Positions 51,444-60,309 of a DNA stretch of 64,000 bases are shown here, piece by piece. The position numbers were made by a program, and so were the translations under genes. Every line of letters begins with the position of its first letter. The stretch's first letter is position 1. The DNA lies in NCBI GenBank assembly GCA_037132275.1, contig JBAXPK010000008.1:7807-71806 (forward strand). The letters run 5' to 3'. The notes under the pieces were generated by a model that had not been told where the DNA came from, did no database searches, and was given only the letters and a program-made list of their open reading frames with translations. This stretch comes from JAABPW01 sp037132275 (GTDB lineage: Bacteria > Verrucomicrobiota > Kiritimatiellia > CAIKKV01 > CAITUY01).

Positions 51444-53852
51444 TTACGGAGTAATCACCCGATAGAACCGGTTGGTTGAGTTGCGAAGAGACTGCAGATT
51501 ATAGAACATGCTATTTGAGCTGACGAAACTGGGACCAATGTTAGTCCAAGTACTGCCAAGCCCCAATGACGTGATGGTCTGGAACTGCTGCGTCACACCC
51601 ATCGCGCCGGGCCGATAGCCTAGCTCAACAGCAGGCAAGATCATCACCGAGTTGGTGCCAACCGCAGGTACGGAAAGCGCACTCAGCGGATCGGATCCCG
51701 ACGTCAATTCAACATAGTCAGAGACTCCATCCCCATCCGTATCCACCAGAATCGGATTGGTTCCGGCAGCCTGTTCCTGGGCATTGGAGAGCCCGTCACC
51801 ATCCGCGTCACCCGATCCATTTTGGTTCGTGATGCTTCCGAAATACTTGATCTCCCAACTATCCACCAAGCCGTCACGATCCACATCAATTCCGCCCTTC
51901 AAGTCATCGATTGAAGCGCGGAGCAGGGCGGCGGCATATTTGGGATTATGTACACCCAAACTACGATCCTCCCAAACGAACCAATAGTTATAGGCCGCTT
52001 TTCTCAACGATATGCCCCTCGCTGTATTAGCGGGGTTAATAGGAGCACCACCCGTTGTTGAACTTCGGAATATCAAGTTATTGCTGACATAGAGCCCATT
52101 GTAGGGCGGCAGCAACCATGTCAACTGAACAAGCATGTTGGTGATTTCCTGTTGAACACCCTCCACGCGGCCATTTTGATCGTAATCTTCACCACCAAAG
52201 TTGAAGCCGTCAATACCCACGTGACAGGGGGCACAAGCCTCTGTCAGTTCCACCGCGTTGCTGGGGTTACCGCCGCCATCATACGCGATCATGAAGGTGT
52301 GGCCCCCCACTCGATTCAACGCATTGGTGTTCATGTTCGCCGGCGTCTCCTGCATGTGACAGGTTACACAGGTGTTGGAACAAACTTCCCAGTGCCGTGA
52401 CGTTGGCATAGTCATTCCGTACTGGATCGCATTCGTCCCAAACAACATATCACCTTGCACGCCATGATGGGGAGCGCCACCAACTGAAATAAACCCACTG
52501 TTTGTACTAATTCCGGTTACGGCCTTAACCTCAGCATCATTACGATCATGATGGCAGTTCATACAAATACGACCATCTCCACCCGTGGTAATCACCCGGT
52601 TTGTCGCAATCGTAAAACTAGGGAGATCCCGAAGCTGATAAGCCCCCATGCCCGTGCTGTGCGGATCATGACAAGCAGCACAGGTAATGCCCTCATTGTA
52701 GGTTCCGCGCACATAATTGGTTTTTGTGCTGTCGGTCAACCGGTATCCGGGATCCCTGAAATCAACAAATCCCTTGGTGGAATGGCAAATTCCGCAGGAG
52801 CCATCTGTGTTACCGGATCGGTTCACTTGATCACCACTGCCATGCATTGACTGACCCCACTCAAAATTCTTGACGTGGTGGGTCATGCTATCATGACAGG
52901 CCCCGCAATCACCCGCACTGAGTGAAACGCCAATCGCGTTGGTTTTGCCACCACCCAACATGTGCCGGAGTCCCGGCCCATGGCAACTTTCGCACTGGAT
53001 ATTAGCCTTAACCTGTAATGCGGAAGGAATGAGTGCCCAGTTATTTGTCGCCGCAGCGCTCGCCAAATTGGTCGGCCAAGTCCACCCCGTCTGAAGCATA
53101 AGGTCATCGAATCCATTATTGGTCGAGGCCGCCGTGGTGTCATATCCAAGCACATGGCAGGAAGCGCAGGTCACCTTGAAGCCAGAACCCGCTTCGCCGT
53201 TGATCTTGCGGGTGAATGCCGACGCGTGCGCAGTCAGCGCAACATTCGATACACACGTCATCTTGGGATTATCAGTGGGCAACTGGTAGTGACAGGTTTC
53301 ACAGCCAAGATTCACATCATCTCCGTACATGCCCTGGTATTTAGATCCAAAGAATATATTCGTAGACGCACGGACGGGGCCATTCGAGACACTCACCGTC
53401 ACAATAACGGTATAGTCACCTTTGAGGGTGGAACCAACAACGTCAGGGACAAGTACTTTTCGATCCGCAACTTGATAGGCTATCTGATCGCCAATGTCAT
53501 AGGGAGGCACGCCGTTCGTAATCGGACTCGCCAGAAGATTGGTTACCCCGGATCCCGTCGGCACCGTAAGACTCCATGTTACATTCGTTACCACCGCCGC
53601 TTTCGTAACGAGAGCCTCCAAATAAATTGGCTGACCTATTCCATTGTTGACCAAACCATGGGACTTCTGGGTCGTATTGGTTAGTCCCCAATCCTTGATA
53701 TTTTGCGGGGTAACGGGGCGTGAAATGATCTGCACCGCCGCCGTCAGGGGGGCAGCTTGTGCGCTCAGGGCGCCCAAAACAAACATGGCCGCCAAAGAAA
53801 TCGTCCCAACAGTGCTCCGTACCCGACCGCGATTCAAACTCAGAATGGACAT
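51444..53852 (-). CDS. Secreted 9-heme cytochrome c with TSP3-like repeats
   Basis: This 802-residue protein has a signal peptide ending SAQA (near residue 33), a beta-sandwich-like N-domain (35-175), and nine CXXCH motifs at about residues 184-544 (CETCH to CAPCH). Calcium-binding-type repeats follow at about 655-722 (DVDRDGLVDSWE, DADGDGLSNAQE, DTDGDGVSDYVE). The last 50 residues end TNRFYRVITP, a module I associate with PVC-group secreted proteins. AAGG precedes the chosen ATG; a start 11 codons earlier is less likely. As first gene of the porin-cytochrome operon it could be the surface cytochrome. Acceptor unknown. Confidence 0.87.
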   Translation of the reverse strand: MSILSLNRGRVRSTVGTISLAAMFVLGALSAQAAPLTAAVQIISRPVTPQNIKDWGLTNTTQKSHGLVNNGIGQPIYLEALVTKAAVVTNVTWSLTVPTGSGVTNLLASPITNGVPPYDIGDQIAYQVADRKVLVPDVVGSTLKGDYTVIVTVSVSNGPVRASTNIFFGSKYQGMYGDDVNLGCETCHYQLPTDNPKMTCVSNVALTAHASAFTRKINGEAGSGFKVTCASCHVLGYDTTAASTNNGFDDLMLQTGWTWPTNLASAAATNNWALIPSALQVKANIQCESCHGPGLRHMLGGGKTNAIGVSLSAGDCGACHDSMTHHVKNFEWGQSMHGSGDQVNRSGNTDGSCGICHSTKGFVDFRDPGYRLTDSTKTNYVRGTYNEGITCAACHDPHSTGMGAYQLRDLPSFTIATNRVITTGGDGRICMNCHHDRNDAEVKAVTGISTNSGFISVGGAPHHGVQGDMLFGTNAIQYGMTMPTSRHWEVCSNTCVTCHMQETPANMNTNALNRVGGHTFMIAYDGGGNPSNAVELTEACAPCHVGIDGFNFGGEDYDQNGRVEGVQQEITNMLVQLTWLLPPYNGLYVSNNLIFRSSTTGGAPINPANTARGISLRKAAYNYWFVWEDRSLGVHNPKYAAALLRASIDDLKGGIDVDRDGLVDSWEIKYFGSITNQNGSGDADGDGLSNAQEQAAGTNPILVDTDGDGVSDYVELTSGSDPLSALSVPAVGTNSVMILPAVELGYRPGAMGVTQQFQTITSLGLGSTWTNIGPSFVSSNSMFYNLQSLRNSTNRFYRVITP

Positions 53853-53899
53853 GCACACCTTCCCAACTTTATAATTACGACACATTGCTTGACGCCTTT

Positions 53900-53913
53900 C
53901 TTAATGAATTAAG
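53900..53913. promoter_or_regulatory. Possible operator upstream of porin-cytochrome operon
   Basis: The 14 bases CTTAATGAATTAAG form an inverted repeat (CTTAAT and ATTAAG around GA), about 50 bases upstream of the 9-heme cytochrome start. A-T-rich sequence lies on both sides. A regulator site is possible. It is short enough to arise by chance, and I cannot place a promoter with confidence. Confidence 0.22.
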
Positions 53914-54067
53914 ACAAAAAATGTTCGCCCCGTCCCCAAAACCCCATCCGACACAACGCTCAATCGATAATATTTTCACGATTCAATGGAATAATAATCC
54001 CATGAACGATGGTTTCTTATCAATCTGACAAATCTATCAATTCTAGGACTTTTGGTGGGATCCGCTT

Positions 54068-55741
54068 CTACCGTAGCGCAAGCTTCTTGTATTTCCCCCG
54101 GCGGTGGAGCAGGCGGTCACTATTGGCGGCCAACAGTTTTTCCTCGTAGTCGGCAAAGTTACCTTCGAACCAGCGGAGCTTTCCGTCGCCTTCGAAGATC
54201 AGCAGATGGGTGCAGATACGATCCAGGAAATAACGATCATGGCTGATGACCATGGCGCAGCCGGGGAACTCCATAATCGCCTCTTCGAGCACGCGCATGG
54301 TATTCACATCCAGATCGTTAGTCGGCTCGTCGAGCAACAGCACGTTCCCGCCCCGCCGCAGCATCTTGGCCAGATGCACCCGGTTGCGCTCACCGCCGGA
54401 GAGCTTTCCTACCTTCTTCTGCTGCTGTGGCCCGCGAAAATTAAATCGCGAGAGATAGGCCCGGGAGTTCATCGTGCGATCCCCGAGTTCCACCTCTTCC
54501 CGTCCATCCGTAATCTCCTCGAACACGGTCATATCGTCGCGCAAGGCATCACGGTGCTGATCCACATAGGACAATAGCACGCTCTCGCCAAGGGTAACGG
54601 TGCCTGCATCGGGATGCTCCTGGCCGATAATCAGACGGAATAATGTCGTCTTTCCGCACCCATTCGGGCCCACCACACCGACCACGGCCCCGCGCGGGAG
54701 ATTGAACGATACCTGCTCCAGCAGCGGCGTGCCGTCATATCCCTTGGTCACAGAATCCAGAATCACCACTTTGTTGCCCAGGTGGGGACCGGGCGCGATC
54801 TGGATTGAAATGTCATCCTTGCGCGCCTCAAATCGCTGGCTCGACAGTTCCTCATACCGGGCGATACGGGCCTGACTTTTCGTACGACGCCCGAGGGCGG
54901 ACGTGCCCAGCCACTCGAGTTCATTGGCCAGCACTTTCTGTCGTTGACTCTCCTTCTTCTCAACCTGCCTCAACACCGCGGCTTTCTGCTTCAACCAGGA
55001 GGAGTAATTCCCCTCGAACGGAATCCCGCGCCCGTTGTCGAGTTCCAGGATCCACTTGGTAATATGATCGAGAAAATATCGGTCATGGGTAACAATGATG
55101 ACGGTGCCATGATACTCCCGCAAGGTCGCTTCCAACCAGGCGACGGTCTCGGCATCGAGGTGGTTGGTAGGTTCGTCGAGCAATAATAGATCCGGCTTTT
55201 CCAACAGAACCTTGCATAGGGCCACCCGGCGACGTTCACCGCCGGAAAGCTTCGTCACATCGGCATCATCCGGGGGTAGTACCAAGGCATCGGAGGCAAC
55301 ATCCACCAGGCGGTCGACCTCCCACGCATCCATGGCATCAATCTGGTCTTGAAGACGACCCATTTCATCCATGAGTTTGTCCATATCGGCCTTGGGAAGT
55401 TTCTCGCCCATTTTGTCGGCCACCTCATCGTAACGGCGAATCAACGCATGAACCGGTTCCAGGGCCTCCTCAAGGTTTTGGCGCACCGTTTTCGCAGGAT
55501 TCAGTTGTGGCTCCTGGGGCACATAGCCTACCCGCATGCCCTTGGTAAGCGTAGCCGTACCCATGAAATCGTTATCCAGGCCTGCCAAAATGCGCAACAG
55601 GCTGGTTTTGCCGGAACCGTTCTCTCCAACAATGCCAATTTTGGCGCCATAATAAAACGACAGATTGATGTCTTGGAAGACCGTCTTGTCGCTGTACATC
55701 TTCGTCAGGTTCTGAGTCTGGAAAACAAATTGTGGAGGCAT
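54068..55741 (-). CDS. ettA: Energy-dependent translational throttle protein EttA (ABC-F)
   Basis: This 557-residue protein has two ABC domains and no membrane part. Domain 1 has Walker A GENGSGKTSLL, signature KLSGGERRRVALCKVLL and Walker B LLLLDEPTNHLDAE. The linker between the domains is charged. Domain 2 has GPNGCGKTTLF, KLSGGERNRVHLAKML and LLLDEPTNDLDV. PQFVFQTQNLTKMY and the C-terminal GNFADYEE match EttA. It gates translation in response to energy charge at the ribosome exit site. It is complete and stands alone on its strand next to the cytochrome operon. Confidence 0.95.
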   Translation of the reverse strand: MPPQFVFQTQNLTKMYSDKTVFQDINLSFYYGAKIGIVGENGSGKTSLLRILAGLDNDFMGTATLTKGMRVGYVPQEPQLNPAKTVRQNLEEALEPVHALIRRYDEVADKMGEKLPKADMDKLMDEMGRLQDQIDAMDAWEVDRLVDVASDALVLPPDDADVTKLSGGERRRVALCKVLLEKPDLLLLDEPTNHLDAETVAWLEATLREYHGTVIIVTHDRYFLDHITKWILELDNGRGIPFEGNYSSWLKQKAAVLRQVEKKESQRQKVLANELEWLGTSALGRRTKSQARIARYEELSSQRFEARKDDISIQIAPGPHLGNKVVILDSVTKGYDGTPLLEQVSFNLPRGAVVGVVGPNGCGKTTLFRLIIGQEHPDAGTVTLGESVLLSYVDQHRDALRDDMTVFEEITDGREEVELGDRTMNSRAYLSRFNFRGPQQQKKVGKLSGGERNRVHLAKMLRRGGNVLLLDEPTNDLDVNTMRVLEEAIMEFPGCAMVISHDRYFLDRICTHLLIFEGDGKLRWFEGNFADYEEKLLAANSDRLLHRRGKYKKLALR

Positions 55742-55883
55742 AGGTCTTGAAAGTTATGGGTTATGGATAAATAATAAAACACTGGATATAGGATAGAGGC
55801 AGTCCGGCGAGAACTCAAGCTTGACTCGCAAGGGCTAACCCTCCACCATAAGCGCCCTCTATGAGCCCTTGCCGGCCCACCAT

Positions 55884-55959
55884 GCGCCTGTAGCCTAATG
55901 GACAAGGCATCTGACTTCGGATCAGAAGATTACAGGTTCGACTCCTGTCAGGCGCGCCA
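55884..55959 (+). tRNA. tRNA-Arg (anticodon TCG)
   Basis: A complete cloverleaf is visible. The acceptor stem GCGCCTG pairs perfectly with CAGGCGC, the D arm is GCCT..AGGC, the anticodon arm TCTGA pairs with TCAGA around loop CTTCGGA (anticodon TCG), and the T arm ACAGG-TTCGACT-CCTGT is intact. The discriminator is G and CCA is encoded. The anticodon reads CGA-type Arg codons. It lies between ettA and a dehydrogenase gene that are on the other strand. The 142 bases upstream hold no gene, and no trusted promoter was found. Confidence 0.97.
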
Positions 55960-55974
55960 TACCTTTTCAATGGC

Positions 55975-56844
55975 TCACTTCAGTGCTGCGGATTTTTCAG
56001 AAATCAGCCGATAGAGCACGGAAAAGTCTTCCGCTCCCAAGCCAGCTTGCATGGCCTCTGAGAAGATGTCCTTAAGCCGCTCGGTTAATGGGCAGGCGGC
56101 TTTGAGTTCAGCCGCCCGATCCAGGGCGATCCGGATATCCTTATCCATATGCTTGAGAGAAAAATGGGTGGAATAGTCGTCGGCCAGCATTTTCCCGATC
56201 TTCATGTCAGCTAGCACCGAGTACCCCGCGTTCATCTTGTAGGCCTCGATGAAGGTGGCCATATCCAGTCCGGCCTTCCCGGCAAAGACCAATCCCTCGA
56301 TCATAGCTTCCATAAGGTTGGCCAACATCATGTTCATGATCAGCTTGGCATCGGAGGCAGTGCCGACGGCTCCAAAGTGAAAACATTTCTGGCCTATCTG
56401 AAGGAGCAATGGCTGCATGCGGGCAGCCAGATCCTGGTCTCCTCCCACATAGAACACGAGCTTTCCGGTTTCTGCTCCGACCTTGCTGCCGGTAAAGGGA
56501 ACTTCAAGGAATTCGCCGCCAGAGTCCTGAATAAGGCGAGCCGCACGCTGGTTGTCCGAGGGACCGACCGTACTGGCGTTCAGAACGACTTTCCCCTTGA
56601 GAGAGACCCGGGCAAGGCCCAGCGCCCCCTCGGTCACGGACATCAAAGCGGGAGGATCGGCGACAACGACCATAATGATATCTGACTGACGAGCCACTTC
56701 TGCGGGTGAATCCGCAAGGGGGAAGCCAGCCTCTTTTGCGTTGGAAGGAGTCCGGTTCCACCCGATGACGCAATGTCCCGCCTTCTGCCAACTCCGCCCC
56801 ATGCGGGAACCGATTATGCCACAACCAATGATTCCGATATTCAT
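55975..56844 (-). CDS. 3-hydroxyisobutyrate dehydrogenase / glyoxylate reductase family enzyme
   Basis: This 289-residue NAD(P)-dependent enzyme belongs to the beta-hydroxyacid dehydrogenase family. The Rossmann motif is MNIGIIGCGIIGSRMG, the substrate-loop motif is EVPFTGSKVGAETGK, and the catalytic Lys lies in SDAKLIMNMMLANLMEAM (N-rich helix, Lys four residues after the Ser). The FTGSKVGAE region looks more like plant glyoxylate/succinic semialdehyde reductase than like hydroxyisobutyrate dehydrogenase. Start at MNIG is chosen; a GTG six codons upstream overlaps the HU gene. Substrate is uncertain. Confidence 0.85.
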   Translation of the reverse strand: MNIGIIGCGIIGSRMGRSWQKAGHCVIGWNRTPSNAKEAGFPLADSPAEVARQSDIIMVVVADPPALMSVTEGALGLARVSLKGKVVLNASTVGPSDNQRAARLIQDSGGEFLEVPFTGSKVGAETGKLVFYVGGDQDLAARMQPLLLQIGQKCFHFGAVGTASDAKLIMNMMLANLMEAMIEGLVFAGKAGLDMATFIEAYKMNAGYSVLADMKIGKMLADDYSTHFSLKHMDKDIRIALDRAAELKAACPLTERLKDIFSEAMQAGLGAEDFSVLYRLISEKSAALK

Positions 56845-56858
56845 GGAGCCCCGGCCGC

Positions 56859-57137
56859 TCACCCCGGTGTCAAAACCGCATCTTTGGCCGCCTTGGCGAT
56901 TTTGAACTTCAGGACAGTCTTGGCGGCAATCTGAATCGTCGCGCCAGTGGCAGGATTACGACCCGTCCGGGCCGCACGCTCCACCTTAACAAGTTTTCCC
57001 AGGCCGGGAATGACGAAACCCTCCGAGGCGTCGCGAACCGCCATCTTGACGAGGGCCTCCAGTAAATCCGCCGCCTGCTTCTTTTCGACTCCGACTGTTT
57101 CAGCCAATTCTGCAATGACTTCACTCTTGGTCTTCAT
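56859..57137 (-). CDS. HU-family DNA-binding protein
   Basis: This 92-residue nucleoid protein has the HU/IHF plan. It starts MKTKSEVIAELAETVGVEKK with helices 1 and 2, then GFVIPGLGKLVKVERAARTG and the DNA-binding arm RTGRNPATGATIQI with the conserved Pro that intercalates (NPATG). It ends LKFKIAKAAKDAV. Ribosome site AAAGGAG lies just upstream. It may be a chromosomal packaging protein or an IHF-like architect. The downstream dehydrogenase gene starts 14 bases after its stop. Confidence 0.95.
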   Translation of the reverse strand: MKTKSEVIAELAETVGVEKKQAADLLEALVKMAVRDASEGFVIPGLGKLVKVERAARTGRNPATGATIQIAAKTVLKFKIAKAAKDAVLTPG

Positions 57138-57219
57138 GATGGTCTCCTTTATTTGATTAACACCGTCTGACTGTATTCCCTCTTGGCGGTGAGTAACAAG
57201 CGGATAATGTTAGACTACA

Positions 57220-57984
57220 TCACCCACCCGCCGCCGGATCCTGCCGATAGTAGAGTTTAAGTTCCTCGTAGAGTTCGGGATGTTGATCACGCAGTCTGAC
57301 GGGTATCTCAAAAAATGCCTCTGTTGCGACGGCAAAAAACTCTGACGGATTCGTGGCGCCGTACTGGTCCAGGTTTGACGGGCGCCCCTCTTCCGTATCG
57401 CGCACCAGTTCGGCATAATCCTTCCCCAAAATGCGAGCCCATGCGCCATACATGTGGCGACGGGGAAGTATTGGCGCTCCATTGGCGGATCCATCCTCTT
57501 CATCAAGTTGATGGGCAAACTCATGAAACACCACATTATGCCCATCGTGAAGATCAAAGGCGCTATGCTGCACCTCGTCCCACGCCAATACGACGTTTCC
57601 ATGCCGCCAGGATTCACCCACCAGGGTCTGGGTCTCCTCGATCAGTTGTCCAGCCGGCCCCTCCTGGTATCGTGAGACCACAAAAGTGTGGGGATATACC
57701 AGGATAGTAACCAGCAAGGGGTAATAGTCAGTCTCCCTATGGAGCAGCAACACACAGGCGTACGCGGCAATTGTTACCCGGATCTCGTCGGTAATGATGA
57801 GATCGCCGCACCCCTCGAACCGCTTCTCATCCAGAAACACTTGGATATGCCCCTGCAATTCCCGCTGATCTTCAGGAGATAGACGATTGTAAAATGGAAC
57901 ATTGCGCTGAATGATCCCGACCCAATCATCGGGGAATGGTTGAGTCATCAATCGCTGTCGCCGCCTATGGGTTAGTCCGAACAT
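57220..57984 (-). CDS. mtfA: MtfA-like zinc metallopeptidase
   Basis: This 254-residue protein has the metal motif NVVFHEFAHQLDEEDG (HEXXH with the extra acid) and the MtfA-type context LAWDEVQHSAFDLHDGHNVV, shown in part, plus the late ATEAFFEIPVRLRDQHPELY. MtfA is an aminopeptidase known to bind the sugar-repressor Mlc in enterobacteria; no Mlc is encoded here. The start MFGLTHRRRQR with basic residues fits the family. The 475-base region upstream has no gene. The role outside enterobacteria is unclear. Confidence 0.9.
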   Translation of the reverse strand: MFGLTHRRRQRLMTQPFPDDWVGIIQRNVPFYNRLSPEDQRELQGHIQVFLDEKRFEGCGDLIITDEIRVTIAAYACVLLLHRETDYYPLLVTILVYPHTFVVSRYQEGPAGQLIEETQTLVGESWRHGNVVLAWDEVQHSAFDLHDGHNVVFHEFAHQLDEEDGSANGAPILPRRHMYGAWARILGKDYAELVRDTEEGRPSNLDQYGATNPSEFFAVATEAFFEIPVRLRDQHPELYEELKLYYRQDPAAGG

Positions 57985-58459
57985 GTTGATTTATTCCCCT
58001 GTGCACTTATGGAATATACGGGTGGGCATGATGAGTGTCGAGGGGGTTTGTCAAAGGCCCCGTTCCAAATTTAGAGTAGCAGACAAGAACTGCCGGGCAG
58101 GGGTACGATCAGGACAAAAAATAACCGCGACTCGTAAGCCGCGGTGATTGTGGCCAGCATTTACCTACTGCCGGGTTCCCCAGTCGGCCAGTCGAGTCGG
58201 AAACTTGTGGCACCGTGAGCGCCGTTCCAATCATCACCAACCTCAGGTCGCCTTATTAATATGAGCACTATTTGTGCCGCCATTGCGCCCCTTCCTGTAT
58301 TTGACAGATTCATGGCAGATTGGAATACGTGGGAGAGTTGATTCGGGAGCGAATTGTTAAGGAAATTCAAGGATGGTCAAAGACACCGATGTCCCAAGAG
58401 GCACGCTGACACAGAATGAATGAACTCAGCCATGAGGTTTGACACAATTTACTATCTGT
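57985..58459. other. Intergenic region without a supported gene
   Basis: This 475-base stretch lies between mtfA and the rhodanese gene, both on the minus strand. I see no gene that I can support. A 69-codon frame at 58161-58370 on the minus strand has no recognisable motif. A good minus-strand terminator lies at 58114-58146, 314 bases after the rhodanese stop, so the stretch between is probably transcribed and might hold a small RNA or a very small protein. No RNase P, SRP or tmRNA core motif was found by eye. Confidence 0.5.
58114..58146 (-). terminator. Rho-independent terminator
   Basis: Read on the minus strand, ACCGCGGC and GTCGCGGT form an eight-pair stem (one G-U pair) around the loop TTACGA, followed by TATTTTTTG. 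It is a classic intrinsic terminator for transcripts that come from the right, that is, the rhodanese gene or an unseen small RNA. Confidence 0.75.
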
Positions 58460-58831
58460 TTATCGCGCCCGGCTTCCTGATTGTCCCAGATTACTCAACC
58501 CTCCCGCATCGGTGACATCCATAAATCCAGCGGCGGTGAGAATATTGGCCGCTTTGGCACTCCTCATCCCGGAAGCGCAGTAAACCACGATGGCCTTCTT
58601 CTTGTCGCCAAGTTGATCCAGGCGATTTTGCAAATCCTGCAAGGGGATGTTCTTCGCATCCTGGTAATGCCCGGATTCATATTCCGCCGGGGTACGAACA
58701 TCAAGTACCATGGCGCCTTGTTTGATCTTCTCTTTGGCCGCAGCGCTGTTCGCCCCTGATCCACCCAGACCGACTTTTGCAACCAACACGATTACTCCCA
58801 AAATGACAATTCCCACCCAAAGTGCATTCAT
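58460..58831 (-). CDS. Membrane-anchored rhodanese-like protein
   Basis: This 123-residue protein has an N-terminal membrane or signal segment (MNALWVGIVILGVIVLVAKV), then a rhodanese domain in residues about 30-115. The active-site loop CASGMRS has the Cys, and MVLDVRTPAEYESGHYQDAKNIPL is the typical start. The domain is complete and short (single-domain class). It probably carries sulfur as persulfide at the outer face of the membrane. It could relate to sulfur or redox handling; context gives no clear clue. It lies downstream of the nitroreductase gene. Confidence 0.86.
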   Translation of the reverse strand: MNALWVGIVILGVIVLVAKVGLGGSGANSAAAKEKIKQGAMVLDVRTPAEYESGHYQDAKNIPLQDLQNRLDQLGDKKKAIVVYCASGMRSAKAANILTAAGFMDVTDAGGLSNLGQSGSRAR

Positions 58832-58928
58832 AATAATAGCCTTTCTTCGGACACCTTAGGGCGAACAATACCTTCGTAACCATCGCCTGGTTCTGCGCCC
58901 GCGAATATCGTCCTCACGTCTCCCTTTC

Positions 58929-59747
58929 TTATCGCCCTACTCTTCTGATCACGGCCGCGTCATCACGTTGAACGGTACGTGAAAAATGGATGGCAGGCGC
59001 TCCAAAGAGCATGGCGTAATAGACATGATCGGGCGGGAGATTAATCAGAGGCTTCAGGTCCGGTAATGCCTCAAAGATTGATCGCATCATCCCCCACCAC
59101 ACCGTTCCCAGACCAGCGCTCTGGGCCAAAAATTCAAAATAGGCCAGAGCCAACGTTACATCCTGGTTCGGACAAGGCGCATCGGGCGGGGCGGACACAA
59201 CAAGGGCATGCGGAGCCCCGCGGAATACCCGGTCAATTCCCTTGTCGAAATAGGCCGATGCAGCATTAGCGAGATATTCCGGAACGCGCCCAGGTCCCGC
59301 CGTGACCAGGGCCTTGTATACTTTTTCCCGAATTCCCTGCATGACGGTCTTATCGTCGATTACGGTAAAGGTCAGTTCCCGCCGGTTCACGCCGGTCGGC
59401 ACATTCGCCAACGAAGCGAGCAAACGCTGGATCAGAGCGGGGTCCACGTTCTCGTCCTGATACTGGCGGATACTGCGGCGTCCCCTGACAAACCGTTCAA
59501 TTTGATCCAGCGTTGGCCAACTCCCCGCTTTCAGAGGCAAGCTGTTGGCGGGATTGCGGCCTAGAATAGACAGGGCGGCCGTTGGACAGATGGCCAGGCA
59601 GTGCTGGCACTGATAACAGAGGGACTCCTGATCCGGCTCAATCCGCGGCACAGTGGCGCCTTCCTTCTTAATGATCTGGGCCGGGCAATCCCGGACGCAA
59701 AGGCCGCACCTTGTACACAGTCCAGAATCAACGGTAAACTGAATCAT
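58929..59747 (-). CDS. Ferredoxin-fused nitroreductase family protein
   Basis: This 272-residue protein has two 4Fe-4S motifs at the start (CTRCGLCVRDCP and CYQCQHCLAICP, residues about 10-60) and an FMN nitroreductase domain from about residue 80. The latter starts RFVRGRRSIRQYQDENVDPA and has GVNRRELTFTVIDD and AQSAGLGTVWWG. Such fusions reduce a substrate at the expense of ferredoxin or a coupled donor. The start is uncertain: ATG (59747) or GTG four codons upstream (59759). It lies just after the PTS IIA gene. Substrate is unknown. Confidence 0.87.
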   Translation of the reverse strand: MIQFTVDSGLCTRCGLCVRDCPAQIIKKEGATVPRIEPDQESLCYQCQHCLAICPTAALSILGRNPANSLPLKAGSWPTLDQIERFVRGRRSIRQYQDENVDPALIQRLLASLANVPTGVNRRELTFTVIDDKTVMQGIREKVYKALVTAGPGRVPEYLANAASAYFDKGIDRVFRGAPHALVVSAPPDAPCPNQDVTLALAYFEFLAQSAGLGTVWWGMMRSIFEALPDLKPLINLPPDHVYYAMLFGAPAIHFSRTVQRDDAAVIRRVGR

Positions 59748-59760
59748 ATTGATCAGCACT

Positions 59761-60207
59761 TCAAATCGTCAGGACATCAAGCACTTCGGAGGGGGTCTGG
59801 GACTGCAGAATTCGCTCCCTCTTTTCAGGATCATTCAAAATCTGACTGATCTCCGAAAGAAACTGAATGTGGGGGCCTGTCCGACTGATGGAAGAGATGG
59901 TCATGACGAAAATGGTCGACGGCTTTCCATCCATGGAGGCAAAATCCACGCCCTCTTTCTTCAACGCCAGAGCAGTCACCAGTTTGTCCACAGAATCGGT
60001 CTTGCCGTGGGGAATAGCGATCCCATGCTGCATCCCCGTGGACATCTTCTGTTCACGTTCCAACACGGCCGTTAGCGCCGCATCCCGGTCTCTGATCCGG
60101 CCTCTCACCACCAACAGATCAATCATTTCCTCAATGATTTCCTCTTTGGTTGTTCCCTTCAGATTGAGGATGATAGTGTCTTCAGATAAGAGCTTCTTCA
60201 AATTCAT
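59761..60207 (-). CDS. PTS IIA domain protein (PtsN/FruA type)
   Basis: This 148-residue protein is a single PTS EIIA domain of the fructose/nitrogen (PTSNtr) class. The phospho-His lies in HGIAIPHGKTDSV, and it is preceded by the typical AALTAVLEREQKMSTGMQHG. There is no membrane EIIC partner nearby, so a regulatory role as in PtsN is more likely than sugar transport. The start has AGGGG eight bases upstream. Its stop precedes the nitroreductase start. Confidence 0.9.
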   Translation of the reverse strand: MNLKKLLSEDTIILNLKGTTKEEIIEEMIDLLVVRGRIRDRDAALTAVLEREQKMSTGMQHGIAIPHGKTDSVDKLVTALALKKEGVDFASMDGKPSTIFVMTISSISRTGPHIQFLSEISQILNDPEKRERILQSQTPSEVLDVLTI

Positions 60208-60309
60208 GCCGCATTCCCCTAAAAAACTGCCAAACGCTATCATATCGTCATCCTATTGCGAACTATTTTTCTGCAAGGATAAACGACATGCGGAGCGAAC
60301 GGCGTAGGA

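Noticed and set aside
58161..58370. 69-codon minus-strand frame in the mtfA-rhodanese gap
   Set aside because: No motif, no good ribosome site and no neighbour support. Mentioned only in the intergenic entry.
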